In this document: positions 45,072 through 54,514 of the stretch, piece by piece
Layout of the letters: the number at the start of each line of letters is the position of its first letter
Numbering within the stretch: position 1 is the first letter of the stretch
Source of the DNA: Nocardioidaceae bacterium UBA4001
GTDB lineage: Bacteria > Actinomycetota > Actinomycetes > Propionibacteriales > Nocardioidaceae
NCBI GenBank assembly: GCA_002384855.1
Contig: DGBP01000029.1
Span: forward strand, 1 to 64,000
Direction: 5' to 3'
DNA length: 64,000 nt
The notes under the pieces: model-generated
Told to the model about the DNA's origin: nothing
What the model saw: the letters and a program-made list of their open reading frames with translations, nothing else
Databases searched by the model: none
Program-made: the position numbers and the translations under genes

Positions 45072-46526
45072 GTGTCCGAGACCCCTGTGCGCATGAGCGA
45101 CGTCCAGGAGACCGCGCTCCGCGAGATGATGCGGATCGCGCCCGTCATCGACGAGCTCGGGGCCCGGTTCGCCGCGGCGGGCGAGGAGATCGCGCTCGTC
45201 GGGGGGCCGGTCCGCGACGCGCTCCTGGGGCGGCTCCAGAACGACCTGGACTTCACCACCTCCGCGAGGCCCGAGGTGACCGAGCGGCTGGTCAAGGGCT
45301 GGGCCGAGGCGGTCTGGGACGTGGGTCGCGCGTTCGGCACGATCGGCTGCCGCCGGGGTCCCTGGCAGGTGGAGATCACGACCTACCGGTCCGAGAAGTA
45401 CGACGCGGACTCCCGCAAGCCCACGGTCGACTACGGCGACTCGCTCGAGGGCGACCTGGGGCGACGCGACTTCACGGTCAACGCGATGGCGATCTCGCTG
45501 CCCGGCCGGGACTTCCAGGACCCCTACGGTGGGCTCGTCGACCTGGCCCACCAGGTGCTCCGCACGCCGGGGCGGCCTGAGGACTCCTTCACCGACGACC
45601 CGCTGCGGATGATGCGGGCGGCCCGTTTCGCCGCCCAGCTCGGCTTCACGGTCGCCCCGGAGGTGGTCGAGGCGATGACCGCGATGGCCGGGCGGATCGA
45701 GATCGTCTCGGCCGAGCGGGTCCGCGACGAGCTGGTGAAGCTCGTGTGCGCGCCGTACCCCCGTCGGGGCCTCGAGCTGCTCGTGCACACCGGCCTGGCC
45801 GACCACGTGCTGCCCGAGCTGCCGGCGCTGGCGCTCGAGCGCGACGAGCACCACAGCCACAAGGACGTCTACGAGCACACGCTCACCGTCCTCGAGCAGG
45901 CCATCGACCTCGAGCACCGGTTGAGCTCCGAGGACCCTCCGGCTCCCGACCTCGTCGTCCGCTTCGCCGCGTTGATGCACGACGTCGGCAAGCCGCGAAC
46001 CCGCAAGTTCCTCGGCGACGGCACGGTCACCTTCCACCACCACGACGTCGTGGGCGCGAAGATCACCCGCAGGCGGATGCGCGCGCTGCGCTTCTCCAAC
46101 GACGACATCGACGCCGTGACCAAGCTCGTCGACCTGCACCTGCGTTTCCACGGGTACGGCACCGGTGAGTGGACAGACTCCGCCGTCCGCCGCTACGTCC
46201 GCGACGCCGGCGACCAGCTCGAGCGGCTGCACATCCTCACCCGGGCCGACTCGACGACCCGCAACCGTCGCAAGGCCGACCGCCTGCGCCGCGCCTACGA
46301 CCACCTCGAGGAGCGGATCGCGCGGCTCGCGGAGCAGGAGGAGCTCGACGCGGTCCGCCCCGACCTCGACGGCAACCAGATCATGGAGCTGCTCGGGATC
46401 GGACCGGGCAGGGAGGTCGGCCACGCCTACAAGTTCCTCATGGAGCTCCGGCTCGACCGCGGGCCGATGTCGCAGGAGGAGGCGTCCGAGGCGCTCCTCT
46501 CATGGTGGTCGAACCGGTCGTCCTGA
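45072..46526 (+). CDS. pcnA: CCA tRNA nucleotidyltransferase with HD domain
   Basis: GTG 45072 gives 484 residues. The nucleotidyltransferase core is ALVGGPVRDALLGRLQNDLD, with the metal aspartates in LDFT; the neck domain follows with DRRDFTVNAM-type sequence GRRDFTVNAMAISLPG; the HD phosphohydrolase motif is FAALMHDVGKPRTRKF. Adds or repairs the CCA end of tRNA; both tRNA genes in this window encode CCA, so here the main role would be repair. Divergent from the DUF6049 gene, as in other actinobacteria; a MutT homologue seen in mycobacteria is absent. Confidence 0.95.
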   Translation: MSETPVRMSDVQETALREMMRIAPVIDELGARFAAAGEEIALVGGPVRDALLGRLQNDLDFTTSARPEVTERLVKGWAEAVWDVGRAFGTIGCRRGPWQVEITTYRSEKYDADSRKPTVDYGDSLEGDLGRRDFTVNAMAISLPGRDFQDPYGGLVDLAHQVLRTPGRPEDSFTDDPLRMMRAARFAAQLGFTVAPEVVEAMTAMAGRIEIVSAERVRDELVKLVCAPYPRRGLELLVHTGLADHVLPELPALALERDEHHSHKDVYEHTLTVLEQAIDLEHRLSSEDPPAPDLVVRFAALMHDVGKPRTRKFLGDGTVTFHHHDVVGAKITRRRMRALRFSNDDIDAVTKLVDLHLRFHGYGTGEWTDSAVRRYVRDAGDQLERLHILTRADSTTRNRRKADRLRRAYDHLEERIARLAEQEELDAVRPDLDGNQIMELLGIGPGREVGHAYKFLMELRLDRGPMSQEEASEALLSWWSNRSS

Positions 46527-46553
46527 CCGCGCAGCCGGGGGGCAGGGCCCGGC

Positions 46554-47855
46554 TCAGTGGCTGCTGACCGCTCGGGAGTGTCGCCGCGAGGCGCGCGCGT
46601 AGAGGAACGCCGTGGCGACGTAGCCCAGGGCGATCGCGACCAGCACGGCGTGGGAGCGCCCGGAGAAGGGGAGCACGACGGCCGCGACCGCTGCCGCCGC
46701 CACGAACGCGACGTTGAAGATCACGTCGTACAGCGCGAAGACGCGGCCCCGGAACGCGTCGTCCACCCCGGCCTGGACGAGGGTGTCGACACAGATCTTG
46801 ATGCCTTGGGAGGCGATGCCGAGGAAGTAGGCCGACACCAGGAGGGCGGCCTCGGTGAACAGCGCCCCCGGCACGAGCTGGGTGACCGCCGCCGCGCCGA
46901 GCAGGGTCAGGATCCAGGCCCGCAGCGTGATGTGCTCGGTGACGGCGGGGGTGAGGAAGGCTGCAGTGATGAACCCCGCCCCGCTGACCAGGATCGCGAG
47001 CGCCAGACCGTTGAACGCCGCGTCGGTCGCGTCCGGGGTGTTGAAGTAGTTGCGGTGCAGCAGGATCAGCATCACCGTCGAGACCCCGAAGAAGAACCGG
47101 TGCGCGCCGATCGCAGCGAGTCCGTGCGCAGCGGTGCGACGCTGCCCGAGGTGGACGATCCCGTCGACCAGCCCGCGGGCCACGTGACGAGCGGCCTCGC
47201 GGACGGCCGGCCGAGCCGGGTCGTAGTCGGGTCCGAGGAGCGGACGGGGGATCCGGAGCGCGAGCAGTGCGGCGGCGCCGTACACGACCGCGGCGAGGAG
47301 CAGGACCGCCACGTTCGCGTCGACGGCGGTGACGGGTGCCGTCGCCACACGCACGGCCGTGCCGACGCCGACGCCGGCCAACGACGCGAGGGTGCCGCTG
47401 GTGGGGGTCACGGCGTTGGCCATGATCAGGTCAGGGGGGTCCACGACGTGCGGCAGCGACGCGGAGAGGCCCGCGAGCAGGAAACGGTTCACCGACAGCG
47501 CGGCCAAGATCACCACGAGCAGGGTGCCGACGTGGAGACCCGTCGCCACACCGGCGGCGATCGCGCCGACGAGCACGACCCGGACCAGGTTCGACACCAG
47601 CAGCACCTGACGCCGCGACCACCGGTCGAGGAAGACGCCGACGAACGGGCCGAGGATGCTGAAGGGCAGCAGGACGACCGCGAGCGCGCCGGCGATCGCC
47701 GCGGGTGAGGGGGCCTGCTCCGGGGAGAAGATGACGTACGACGCCAGCGCCACCTGGAAGACTCCGTCGGCGAACTGGCTGGTGACCCGGACCGCGAAGA
47801 GGCGGCGGAACCACCTCCCGCGGAGCAGGTGCACGAGGTGCCGCCACGCCGTCAC
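46554..47855 (-). CDS. Major facilitator superfamily transporter
   Basis: 433 residues with about 12 membrane helices. Early motif HLLRGRWFRRLFAVRVTSQF, then GPFVGVFLDRWSRRQVLLVS, the MFS loop 2-3 motif. The C-terminus is basic (ARASRRHSRAVSSH). Substrate unknown; resembles drug-efflux-like permeases (MFS_1/TetA-like group). It follows the ino1 terminator at 47900-47937 and converges with pcnA. Confidence 0.88.
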   Translation of the reverse strand: MTAWRHLVHLLRGRWFRRLFAVRVTSQFADGVFQVALASYVIFSPEQAPSPAAIAGALAVVLLPFSILGPFVGVFLDRWSRRQVLLVSNLVRVVLVGAIAAGVATGLHVGTLLVVILAALSVNRFLLAGLSASLPHVVDPPDLIMANAVTPTSGTLASLAGVGVGTAVRVATAPVTAVDANVAVLLLAAVVYGAAALLALRIPRPLLGPDYDPARPAVREAARHVARGLVDGIVHLGQRRTAAHGLAAIGAHRFFFGVSTVMLILLHRNYFNTPDATDAAFNGLALAILVSGAGFITAAFLTPAVTEHITLRAWILTLLGAAAVTQLVPGALFTEAALLVSAYFLGIASQGIKICVDTLVQAGVDDAFRGRVFALYDVIFNVAFVAAAAVAAVVLPFSGRSHAVLVAIALGYVATAFLYARASRRHSRAVSSH

Positions 47856-47899
47856 TCCGTCGCTCCTGTCTGTCGTTGTCCCACGTTCACCTGGGAAAG

Positions 47900-47937
47900 C
47901 GTCACTCCCCGCGACAAATATCTCGCGGGGAGTGACG
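47900..47937. terminator. Strong hairpin after ino1
   Basis: CGTCACTCCCCGCGA (47900-47914) and TCGCGGGGAGTGACG (47923-47937) form a perfect 15-bp stem with loop CAAATATC. It lies between the ino1 stop and the MFS start, both on the minus strand, so it ends ino1 transcription. It is flanked by two copies of TTCAC[C/G]TGGGAAAG (about 47886-47899 and 47949-47962). Confidence 0.88.
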
Positions 47938-47968
47938 GTTTCTCAGGTTCACGTGGGAAAGCTCGGGG

Positions 47969-49048
47969 TCAGCGCTCGACCTCGCCGCGGATGAACGCCT
48001 CGACCGAGGCGCGACCCTCGTCGTCGGGACGCTGCACAGGCGGGGACTTCATGAGGTACGACGACGCGGAGAGGATCGGGCCGCCGATGCCGCGGTCCTT
48101 GGCGATCTTCGCGGCCCGGATCGCGTCGATGATGATGCCGGCGCTGTTCGGGGAGTCCCACACCTCGAGCTTGTACTCCATGTTCAGCGGCACGTCGCCG
48201 AAGGCCCGGCCCTCGAGGCGGACGTAGGCCCACTTGCGGTCGTCGAGCCACTGGACGTAGTCCGAGGGGCCGATGTGCACGTTGCGGGCACCGAGGTCGT
48301 GCTCGATGTTCGACGTCACGGCCTGGGTCTTGGAGACCTTCTTGGACTCCAGCCGCTCGCGCTCGAGCATGTTCTTGAAGTCCATGTTGCCGCCTACGTT
48401 GAGCTGGTAGGTGCGGTCGAGCACCACGCCGCGGTCCTCGAACAGCTTGGCCATCACGCGGTGGGTGATGGTGGCACCGACCTGCGACTTGATGTCGTCG
48501 CCGATGATCGGCAGGCCGGCGTCCTCGAACTTCTTGGCCCACTCGGGGTCGGAGGCGATGAAGACCGGGAGTGCGTTGACGAAGGCCACCCCGGCGTCGA
48601 GGGCGCACTGCGCGTAGAACTTCGCGGCCTCCTCGGAGCCCACGGGGAGGTAGCAGACCAGGACGTCGGCCCCGGTCTCCTTGAGGGTCGCCACGACGTC
48701 GACCGGGTCGGCGTCGGACTCCTCGATCGTCTCGCGGTAGTACTTGCCGAGGCCGTCAAGGGTGTGGCCCCGCTGGACGGTCACACCGGTCGGGGGCACG
48801 TCGGTGATCTTGATGGTGTTGTTCTCGGAGGCGGTGATCGCGTCCGAGAGGTCGAAGCCGACCTTCTTGGCGTCGACGTCGAAGGCGGCCACGAACTCCA
48901 CGTCGTTGACGTGGTAGTCGCCGAACTTCACGTGCATGAGGCCGGGGACGGCTCCTGCGGGGTCGGCGTCCTTGTAGTACTCGACGCCTTGGATCAGGGA
49001 GGTGGCGCAGTTGCCGACCCCCACGACTGCTACACGAACCGAACCCAT
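47969..49048 (-). CDS. ino1: Inositol-3-phosphate synthase
   Basis: Makes L-myo-inositol 1-phosphate from glucose 6-phosphate, for phosphatidylinositol and mycothiol. ATG 49048 (AAGGAG eight bases before) gives 359 residues; the ATG 49063 would put that site inside the gene. NAD motif MGSVRVAVVGVGNCATSLIQ; core CYLPVGSEEAAKFYAQCAL; LNVGGNMDFKNMLERERLES is the conserved active-site segment. The short, actinobacterial Ino1 form. Second gene after padR (18 bases). Confidence 0.95.
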   Translation of the reverse strand: MGSVRVAVVGVGNCATSLIQGVEYYKDADPAGAVPGLMHVKFGDYHVNDVEFVAAFDVDAKKVGFDLSDAITASENNTIKITDVPPTGVTVQRGHTLDGLGKYYRETIEESDADPVDVVATLKETGADVLVCYLPVGSEEAAKFYAQCALDAGVAFVNALPVFIASDPEWAKKFEDAGLPIIGDDIKSQVGATITHRVMAKLFEDRGVVLDRTYQLNVGGNMDFKNMLERERLESKKVSKTQAVTSNIEHDLGARNVHIGPSDYVQWLDDRKWAYVRLEGRAFGDVPLNMEYKLEVWDSPNSAGIIIDAIRAAKIAKDRGIGGPILSASSYLMKSPPVQRPDDEGRASVEAFIRGEVER

Positions 49049-49066
49049 CGGGCTCTCCTTCACTGC

Positions 49067-49684
49067 CTATGCGTTTTCTGTCTCGGTACTGCGGTCGTCC
49101 AGGTTGTTCTTTCGCTGCGCCGTCCGCTCGGCGGCGATGAGGTCCGACAGCCACCGGACCTCCCGCTCGACGGACTCGACCCCGTGGCGCTGGAGCTCGG
49201 TCGCGTAGCGGTCCATCTCCTTCTGCGTCCGCTTGAGCTGGCCCTGGACCCGCTCGAGCCGCTCCTCGAGCCGGGTGCGCCGGCCCTCGAGGATCCGCAG
49301 CCGGATCTCCATGTCGGTGCGGCTGAAGAACGCGAACCGCACGTCGAAGTTGTCGTCCTCCCACGCCGACGGGCCCGCCTGGGCCATCAGCTCGGTGAAC
49401 CGGGCGTCACCGGCGGCAGTGAGCTCGTAGACGATCCGCTGCCTGCGGCTCACCCCGACAGCTCCGCTGCCCGTCGTACCCGAGGAGTCGGTCGCGGGCG
49501 ACTGCTCCTGGATCCACCCGGACTTCAGCATCCTCTTCAGCGCGGGGTAGAGGGATCCGTAGGACAGCACGCGGCTCCAGCCGAGCACCACGTTGAGCTG
49601 CTTGCGCAGCTCGTAGCCGTGCATCGGCGACTCGTGCAGCAGTCCGAGGACTGCGAGCTCGAGCGTGTCGCCACGACGTGCCAC
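49067..49684 (-). CDS. PadR family transcriptional regulator
   Basis: 205 residues from GTG 49684, GAAGAAGG upstream. The winged helix is LELAVLGLLHESPMHGYELR, KQLNVVLGWSRVLSYGSLYP, ALKRMLKSGWI; the C-terminal half is a long coiled coil (about 115-195) for dimerisation (LEERLERVQGQLKRTQKEMD). It is co-transcribed with ino1, as in other Actinobacteria, and probably controls it. A palindrome CGATATATCG lies about 50 bases before the start. Confidence 0.92.
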   Translation of the reverse strand: MARRGDTLELAVLGLLHESPMHGYELRKQLNVVLGWSRVLSYGSLYPALKRMLKSGWIQEQSPATDSSGTTGSGAVGVSRRQRIVYELTAAGDARFTELMAQAGPSAWEDDNFDVRFAFFSRTDMEIRLRILEGRRTRLEERLERVQGQLKRTQKEMDRYATELQRHGVESVEREVRWLSDLIAAERTAQRKNNLDDRSTETENA

Positions 49685-49734
49685 CGACCGACCTTCTTCC
49701 TCACGCGCTGGGATAGCGGAAGGACCTATCGTAC

Positions 49735-49744
49735 CGATATATCG
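49735..49744. promoter_or_regulatory. Palindrome in the padR-ino1/ponA divergent region
   Basis: CGATATATCG, a perfect 10-bp palindrome, with CCTATCGTACCGATATATCG giving a larger imperfect dyad. PadR sites are short AT-rich palindromes, so autoregulation of padR-ino1 is a reasonable inference. Confidence 0.5.
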
Positions 49745-49863
49745 AGGGGTTGGTACACCGCCCGTCCGGGTGAGCCCGGTCGCACGGTTCCCCGCTCGCG
49801 CCGGGTCCCCCGTACCCTCTCTATGGCAGTTCGTACGTCTTCCCCTGTCCCGGAGAGAAACTC

Positions 49864-52071
49864 TTGAGTGCTCAGCGCAAGCGCACGCCCTCGGGCGGCC
49901 ACCGCAGCGCGCCCCGCAACGGCGGCGCCAAGAAGGGGTCCACGGTCCAGAAGAAGAGCCTCGGCCGCAGGATCCTGACGTGGGGATTCGTGGCCGGGCT
50001 GGCCGCCGTCGTCGTCGGCGCACTCGGCTTCGCCTACGTCTACGCCTCGACCGACATTCCGAACCCCAACGAGGACTTCCAGGCGCAGACCACCTTCGTC
50101 TACTACGACAACGGCAAGGCCGAGCTCGGCCGCTTCGCCTCGCAGAACCGGTCCAGCATCCCGCTCTCGGAGATGCCCCAGCACGTGCAGGACGCGGTGA
50201 TCGCCGCGGAGAACCGCACCTTCTGGGAGGACCGAGGCCTGGACCCCAAGGGCATCCTGCGCGCCGCCTTCAGCAACGCGACGAGCGAGTCGACCCAAGG
50301 TGCGTCGACGATCACCCAGCAGTACGTCAAGATCCTCTACCTCTCGCAGGAGCGCACGCTCGAGCGGAAGGTCAAGGAGGCCTTCCTCAGCCTCAAGATC
50401 CACAATCAGCAGTCCAAGGAGGAGATCCTCCAGGGCTACCTGAACACCATCTACTTCGGCCGCGGCGCCTACGGCATCCAGGCCGCGGCGCAGGCCTACT
50501 TCGGCAAGGACGCCGCTGATCTCGACGTGCGCGAGGGAGCAGCACTGGCGGCGATCCTGAACCGGCCCAACGGGATGGACCCCGCGCAGGGCAAGGAGGC
50601 CAAGGAGGACCTGAAGGATCGCTACGAGTACGTCGTCGGTGGCATGGTCGACATGGGTGTGCTGGACGCTGAGAGCGGCGAGAAGGCCGCAGCCCGCCTC
50701 CCGCGGTTCGAGCAGGTCGAGGTGGAGGACAGCCTCGGCGGACCCAAGGGCCATGTGCTCGCTCTCGTCAGGAGCGAGCTGCGCGAGGCAGGCTTCAGCG
50801 ACGCCGACATCGACGGCGGCGGCCTGCGCGTGACCACCACCTTCTCCCGCAAGATGCAGCGCGCCGCAGCGGCGGCGGTCCGCGAGGAACGGCCGAAGGA
50901 GGCCGCCAAGGGCGTGAAGATCGGCCTCGCCGCGGTCCAGCCCGGTTCCGGAGCCCTCAAGGCGATGTACGGCGGCCGGGACTACGTCGAGGACCAGCGC
51001 AACTGGGCCCTCACCGGGCGCCAGCCGGGCTCGACCTTCAAGCCGTTCGCCCTCGCCGCGGGGCTGCTCAACGACATCAGCCTCTTCGACACCTTCGACG
51101 GCAACACCCTCGAGCTTCCCGACGGCACGGAGATCAACAACGAGGGTGGCACCCAGTACGGCCCGGTCAACATGATCAAGGCCACCGAGCAGTCGATCAA
51201 CACCGCCTACGTCGACATGACCATGGCGATGGAGGGCGGTCCGCAGGAGGTCATCGACGCCGCTGTCGCCGCGGGCATCCCGCGCAAGGCACCGGGGCTG
51301 ACCCCGGACCCGACGATCACCCTGGGCACGGCCGACATCAAGCCGGTCGACCTCGCCGCGGCCTACGCCACGCTCGCCAACCAGGGCCGGCGCAACGACT
51401 GGTTCGTCATCGAGAAGGTGACCGACGCCACCGGCCGCGAGCTCTACCAGCACAAGAGCAGGGAGCGGCGCGCGTTCCCCGCCGATGTGACGTCCAACGT
51501 CGTGTACGCCCAGCAGCAGGTCGTGAAGACCGGCACGGGCACGGCGGCGCAGGAGCTCGGCTGCCCCGTCGCGGGCAAGACCGGCACCGCCAACCTGCGG
51601 CCGGACACGCCCGGGGTGACCTCGGCCTGGTTCGCCGGCTACACCCCCCGCCTCGCCGCGACCGCGATGTACGTCCGGGGCAAGTCCGGGACCGGGAACC
51701 TCGACGGTGTGGGCGGCCTGCCCGACTTCTTCGGCGGTGCCTACCCGGCTCGCACCTGGACCGCCTTCATGTCGAAGGCGCTCGAGGGCCAGGAGTGCGT
51801 GGAGTTCCCGGAGGTCGACTACGTCAACGGCTCGCCGACGCCGACGTACACCCCGCCGCCGGAGACCGAGGAGCCGACGCCGACGCCGACCCCGACGCCG
51901 ACCCCGACCCCGACGCCGACCCCGACGCCGACCCCGACCCCGACGCCGACCCCGACGCCGAAGCCGACGCCCCCGGGCCAGTCGCCCAAGCCGACGCCTC
52001 CCGGGCAGGAGCCGGATCCGACGATCATCCCGGAGCCGACGCCGAGCGACGGCCCCGGCAACGGCAACTAG
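49864..52071 (+). CDS. ponA: Class A penicillin-binding protein (transglycosylase/transpeptidase)
   Basis: 735 residues from a TTG start (49864; GGAGAG six bases earlier). A basic cytoplasmic start, one membrane helix (WGFVAGLAAVVVGALGFAYV), the GT51 domain (VIAAENRTFWEDRGLDPKGI; STITQQYVKILYL), then the transpeptidase with SxxK (PGSTFKPFALAAG), SxN (EQSINTAYVD) and KTG (GKTGTANL). The C-terminal tail is (PT)n followed by PGQ-PKP repeats (51860-52060), which may reach into the wall. Synthesises peptidoglycan. Confidence 0.95.
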   Translation: MSAQRKRTPSGGHRSAPRNGGAKKGSTVQKKSLGRRILTWGFVAGLAAVVVGALGFAYVYASTDIPNPNEDFQAQTTFVYYDNGKAELGRFASQNRSSIPLSEMPQHVQDAVIAAENRTFWEDRGLDPKGILRAAFSNATSESTQGASTITQQYVKILYLSQERTLERKVKEAFLSLKIHNQQSKEEILQGYLNTIYFGRGAYGIQAAAQAYFGKDAADLDVREGAALAAILNRPNGMDPAQGKEAKEDLKDRYEYVVGGMVDMGVLDAESGEKAAARLPRFEQVEVEDSLGGPKGHVLALVRSELREAGFSDADIDGGGLRVTTTFSRKMQRAAAAAVREERPKEAAKGVKIGLAAVQPGSGALKAMYGGRDYVEDQRNWALTGRQPGSTFKPFALAAGLLNDISLFDTFDGNTLELPDGTEINNEGGTQYGPVNMIKATEQSINTAYVDMTMAMEGGPQEVIDAAVAAGIPRKAPGLTPDPTITLGTADIKPVDLAAAYATLANQGRRNDWFVIEKVTDATGRELYQHKSRERRAFPADVTSNVVYAQQQVVKTGTGTAAQELGCPVAGKTGTANLRPDTPGVTSAWFAGYTPRLAATAMYVRGKSGTGNLDGVGGLPDFFGGAYPARTWTAFMSKALEGQECVEFPEVDYVNGSPTPTYTPPPETEEPTPTPTPTPTPTPTPTPTPTPTPTPTPTPKPTPPGQSPKPTPPGQEPDPTIIPEPTPSDGPGNGN
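51870..51965 (+). repeat. Tandem CCGACG/CCGACC array coding for Pro-Thr repeats in ponA
   Basis: Alternating CCGACG, CCGACC six-base units run for about 95 bases and encode (PT)n with few interruptions. Such arrays can slip in replication, so tail length is likely variable between strains. Confidence 0.8.
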
Positions 52072-52074
52072 CCC

Positions 52075-53475
52075 GTGCGCGAGCCTGCCCGGCCCTCGCT
52101 CGACGACCCGGTCGTGACCGCTGCGAGCGAGGTCGTCGGGGGCCCGGTGGGGGAGCACGCGGCACCGCATCCGTGGTGGACGCCGGTGCGGGTCGTGCTC
52201 GCGGTCGCGACGCTGGCGTTCGCCGTCGGCATGGTCCAGAAGACGCCTTGTGTGTCGACGAACTGGGCCGACGGCGAGCTGCGCTACACCGCGATGTGCT
52301 ACTCGGACGTGCCCTACCTCTACACCGGGCGTGGCCTCGCCGAGCGCTCGGTGCCGTTCAGTGACACCGGTGACCGGTACCAGGTCCTGGAGTACCCCGT
52401 CGTCATCGGTTACTTCGCCTACGGCGCGGCCGTGCTCACCCAGACCCTGTCGGGGGGTGCGGACCTCGAGGAGCGGCGTGCCCTGCCCGCCGACCAGGTG
52501 CACGCCGCACCGGGGGTGGCCGACGAGGCGGGGCTGTACTTCGTCGTGACCGCGATGCTGCTCGCTCCCGTGCTCCTCGTGGCTGCGTGGTTCATGGCCG
52601 GCGCGCAGCGGGGCCGTCCGTGGGACGCGATGCTGTTCGCCGCCGCGCCGGCGCTGGCCCTGACCGGGCTGATCAACTGGGACGTCCTCTCGGTCGCCAT
52701 GGTCGCCGGCGCGATGTGGGCCTGGGCCCGTGGCCGCCCGGTGCTGACAGGGGTGCTGATCGGCCTCGGCACCGCCACGAAGCTCTACCCGCTCTTCCTG
52801 CTCGGCGCGATCCTCGTGGTCACCCTGCGTGACCGGCGCCTGCGTGCGTTCTGGGCGGCCACGGCCGCCGCGGCGGCCGCCTGGCTGCTCGCCAACGCGC
52901 CGGTGATGCTCCTCGCCTTCGAGCAGTGGAAGGTGTTCTGGAGCTTCAACTCCGACCGCGGCGCCGACCTCGGCTCGCTCTGGCTCGTCTGGCAGCAGGC
53001 CGGCCACGTCGTCTCACCAGAGGCGATCAACCTGGGGTCCTGGGTGCTGTTCGCGCTCGCCTGCCTCGGCGTCCTCGTGCTCGGCCTGCTGGCGCCGGGG
53101 ACCCCGCGGATGGCGCAGCTGGCCTTCCTCGTGGTCGCTGCCTTCCTGCTCGTGAACAAGGTCTACTCGCCGCAGTACGTCCTGTGGCTGCTGCCGCTGG
53201 CCGTGCTGGCCCGGCCCCGCTGGCGGGACCTGCTGATCTGGCAGGCCGGGGAGCTGTTCTACTTCGCAGCCGTCTGGCTCTACCTCGGCAACGTCACCGC
53301 GCCGGCCGCTGAGGGAGCGCCCGACGGTCTCTACTGGCTGGCGATCGCCGTCCGCGTCGCGGCCCAGCTCTACCTGATGGCCGTGGTCGTGCGCGACGTG
53401 CTCCGGCCCTGGCACGATCCCGTCCCCCGGGACGACCTGTCCGCGCACCGCAAGGATCCGGCAGCGGTCAGCTGA
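52075..53475 (+). CDS. GT87/DUF2029 family membrane glycosyltransferase
   Basis: 466 residues, GTG 52075 three bases after ponA. Multipass membrane protein with a large extracytoplasmic loop after the first helix (VSTNWADGELRYTAMCYSDV, then PYLYTGRG). The GT-C type family adds sugars from polyprenyl-phosphate donors. Position next to ponA matches the mycobacterial pair Rv0050-Rv0051. Acceptor unknown. Converges with the alr-like gene, overlapping its end by 8 bases. Confidence 0.8.
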   Translation: MREPARPSLDDPVVTAASEVVGGPVGEHAAPHPWWTPVRVVLAVATLAFAVGMVQKTPCVSTNWADGELRYTAMCYSDVPYLYTGRGLAERSVPFSDTGDRYQVLEYPVVIGYFAYGAAVLTQTLSGGADLEERRALPADQVHAAPGVADEAGLYFVVTAMLLAPVLLVAAWFMAGAQRGRPWDAMLFAAAPALALTGLINWDVLSVAMVAGAMWAWARGRPVLTGVLIGLGTATKLYPLFLLGAILVVTLRDRRLRAFWAATAAAAAAWLLANAPVMLLAFEQWKVFWSFNSDRGADLGSLWLVWQQAGHVVSPEAINLGSWVLFALACLGVLVLGLLAPGTPRMAQLAFLVVAAFLLVNKVYSPQYVLWLLPLAVLARPRWRDLLIWQAGELFYFAAVWLYLGNVTAPAAEGAPDGLYWLAIAVRVAAQLYLMAVVVRDVLRPWHDPVPRDDLSAHRKDPAAVS

Positions 53476-54505
53476 CCACCGTGCGGTCGAACGCCGTGGT
53501 CGTGAACCGGACGCGTACGTCGACCTCGTCGCCGACCGCGGGGACCGGAGCCCCCGACGGCACGAACAGCATGGAAGCCTGCATGTGCGGGGGCTCGGCG
53601 AACAGCCGCTGCTTGCCGCCGATCGTGAACGGCGACCGGACGAAGCCTGCCGCGTCGAGCCCACCCTTGGCCAGGCTGACCGCCCGCTGCCGCAGGGTGT
53701 CCGCGGCCGACGGGGCCTCGAGACCCACGCCGTTTGCCGTGCCGCCCGAGACGACCAGGATGGTTCCCGACTTGGGCGCGCTCCGGCCGCGGTAGCCGAA
53801 GACGTCCCCGCGTTCCACGGGATGCGCGTCGAGGACGGTCGCCCGCACGGACAGCGCGCCGCGGTCCCCGAGCCACAGGTCGGTCCCGACCCGGGGGCGC
53901 AGGGAGTACTCGGGGTAGGCCGAGGACAGTGCGGCCAGCTCGCCGTCGGTGAGGTGGGAGACGTAGACGGTCCGGGTGGGGAGGCCGGCGGCGACCACGT
54001 CGGTCATCAGCCGCTCCGTCTCCGCGAGGTGCGAGCCGTGGGCCATCGGCAGGTGCAGGGCAACCCCCTCGAGCGTCACCGCGTGGGTCAGCATGCCGGC
54101 CGCCTCGCGCAGCTCCCGCGCGGAGAGGCCGTGGCGGCGCATCGAGGTCATCCGCTCCAGGACGACCCGCGGCCGGTCCCCGCGGGCCAGCAGCTCCGCG
54201 AGGTCCGCCGTCCGGCTGACCGTGTGGACGATGCGGTCGTCGTACACCACACGCTGCTCGAAGGGCCGCCACGGTGTGAGGACGAGGATCCTCCCGTCGA
54301 AGCGGGTCCGGACGTCGTCGATTTCGGCGTAGGTGCCGACCGCGACGGTGTCGACGCCGAGCCAGGCGGCTTTGCGTGCGAGGCGACCGTTCCCGAAGCC
54401 GTACCCGTTGCCCTTGACCACCGGGACGAGCGTGGGGTGCGTCGCCATGACCGACCGCAGGTGGCTGCGCCAGCGGTCGCCGTCGACGTACAGGCTCAAC
54501 GACAT
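53468..54505 (-). CDS. Alanine racemase-domain protein
   Basis: 345 residues from ATG 54505 (GAGGAGG upstream). The PLP lysine motif is LVPVVKGNGYGFGNG; the fold III barrel and the C-terminal Tyr-bearing domain (GDVFGYRGRSAPKSGTILVV) follow. It is close to the alanine racemase family but may act on a different amino acid or be a non-racemase relative; the partner FemX gene immediately upstream (9 bases) suggests a peptidoglycan bridge function. Divergent from no close gene. Confidence 0.78.
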   Translation of the reverse strand: MSLSLYVDGDRWRSHLRSVMATHPTLVPVVKGNGYGFGNGRLARKAAWLGVDTVAVGTYAEIDDVRTRFDGRILVLTPWRPFEQRVVYDDRIVHTVSRTADLAELLARGDRPRVVLERMTSMRRHGLSARELREAAGMLTHAVTLEGVALHLPMAHGSHLAETERLMTDVVAAGLPTRTVYVSHLTDGELAALSSAYPEYSLRPRVGTDLWLGDRGALSVRATVLDAHPVERGDVFGYRGRSAPKSGTILVVSGGTANGVGLEAPSAADTLRQRAVSLAKGGLDAAGFVRSPFTIGGKQRLFAEPPHMQASMLFVPSGAPVPAVGDEVDVRVRFTTTAFDRTVVS

Positions 54506-54514
54506 CGTTCCTCC

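Noticed and set aside
49726..53007. 1093-aa minus-strand frame over ponA and the GT87 gene
   Set aside because: Opposite to two well supported genes; sequence is rich in G/R/V shadow patterns.
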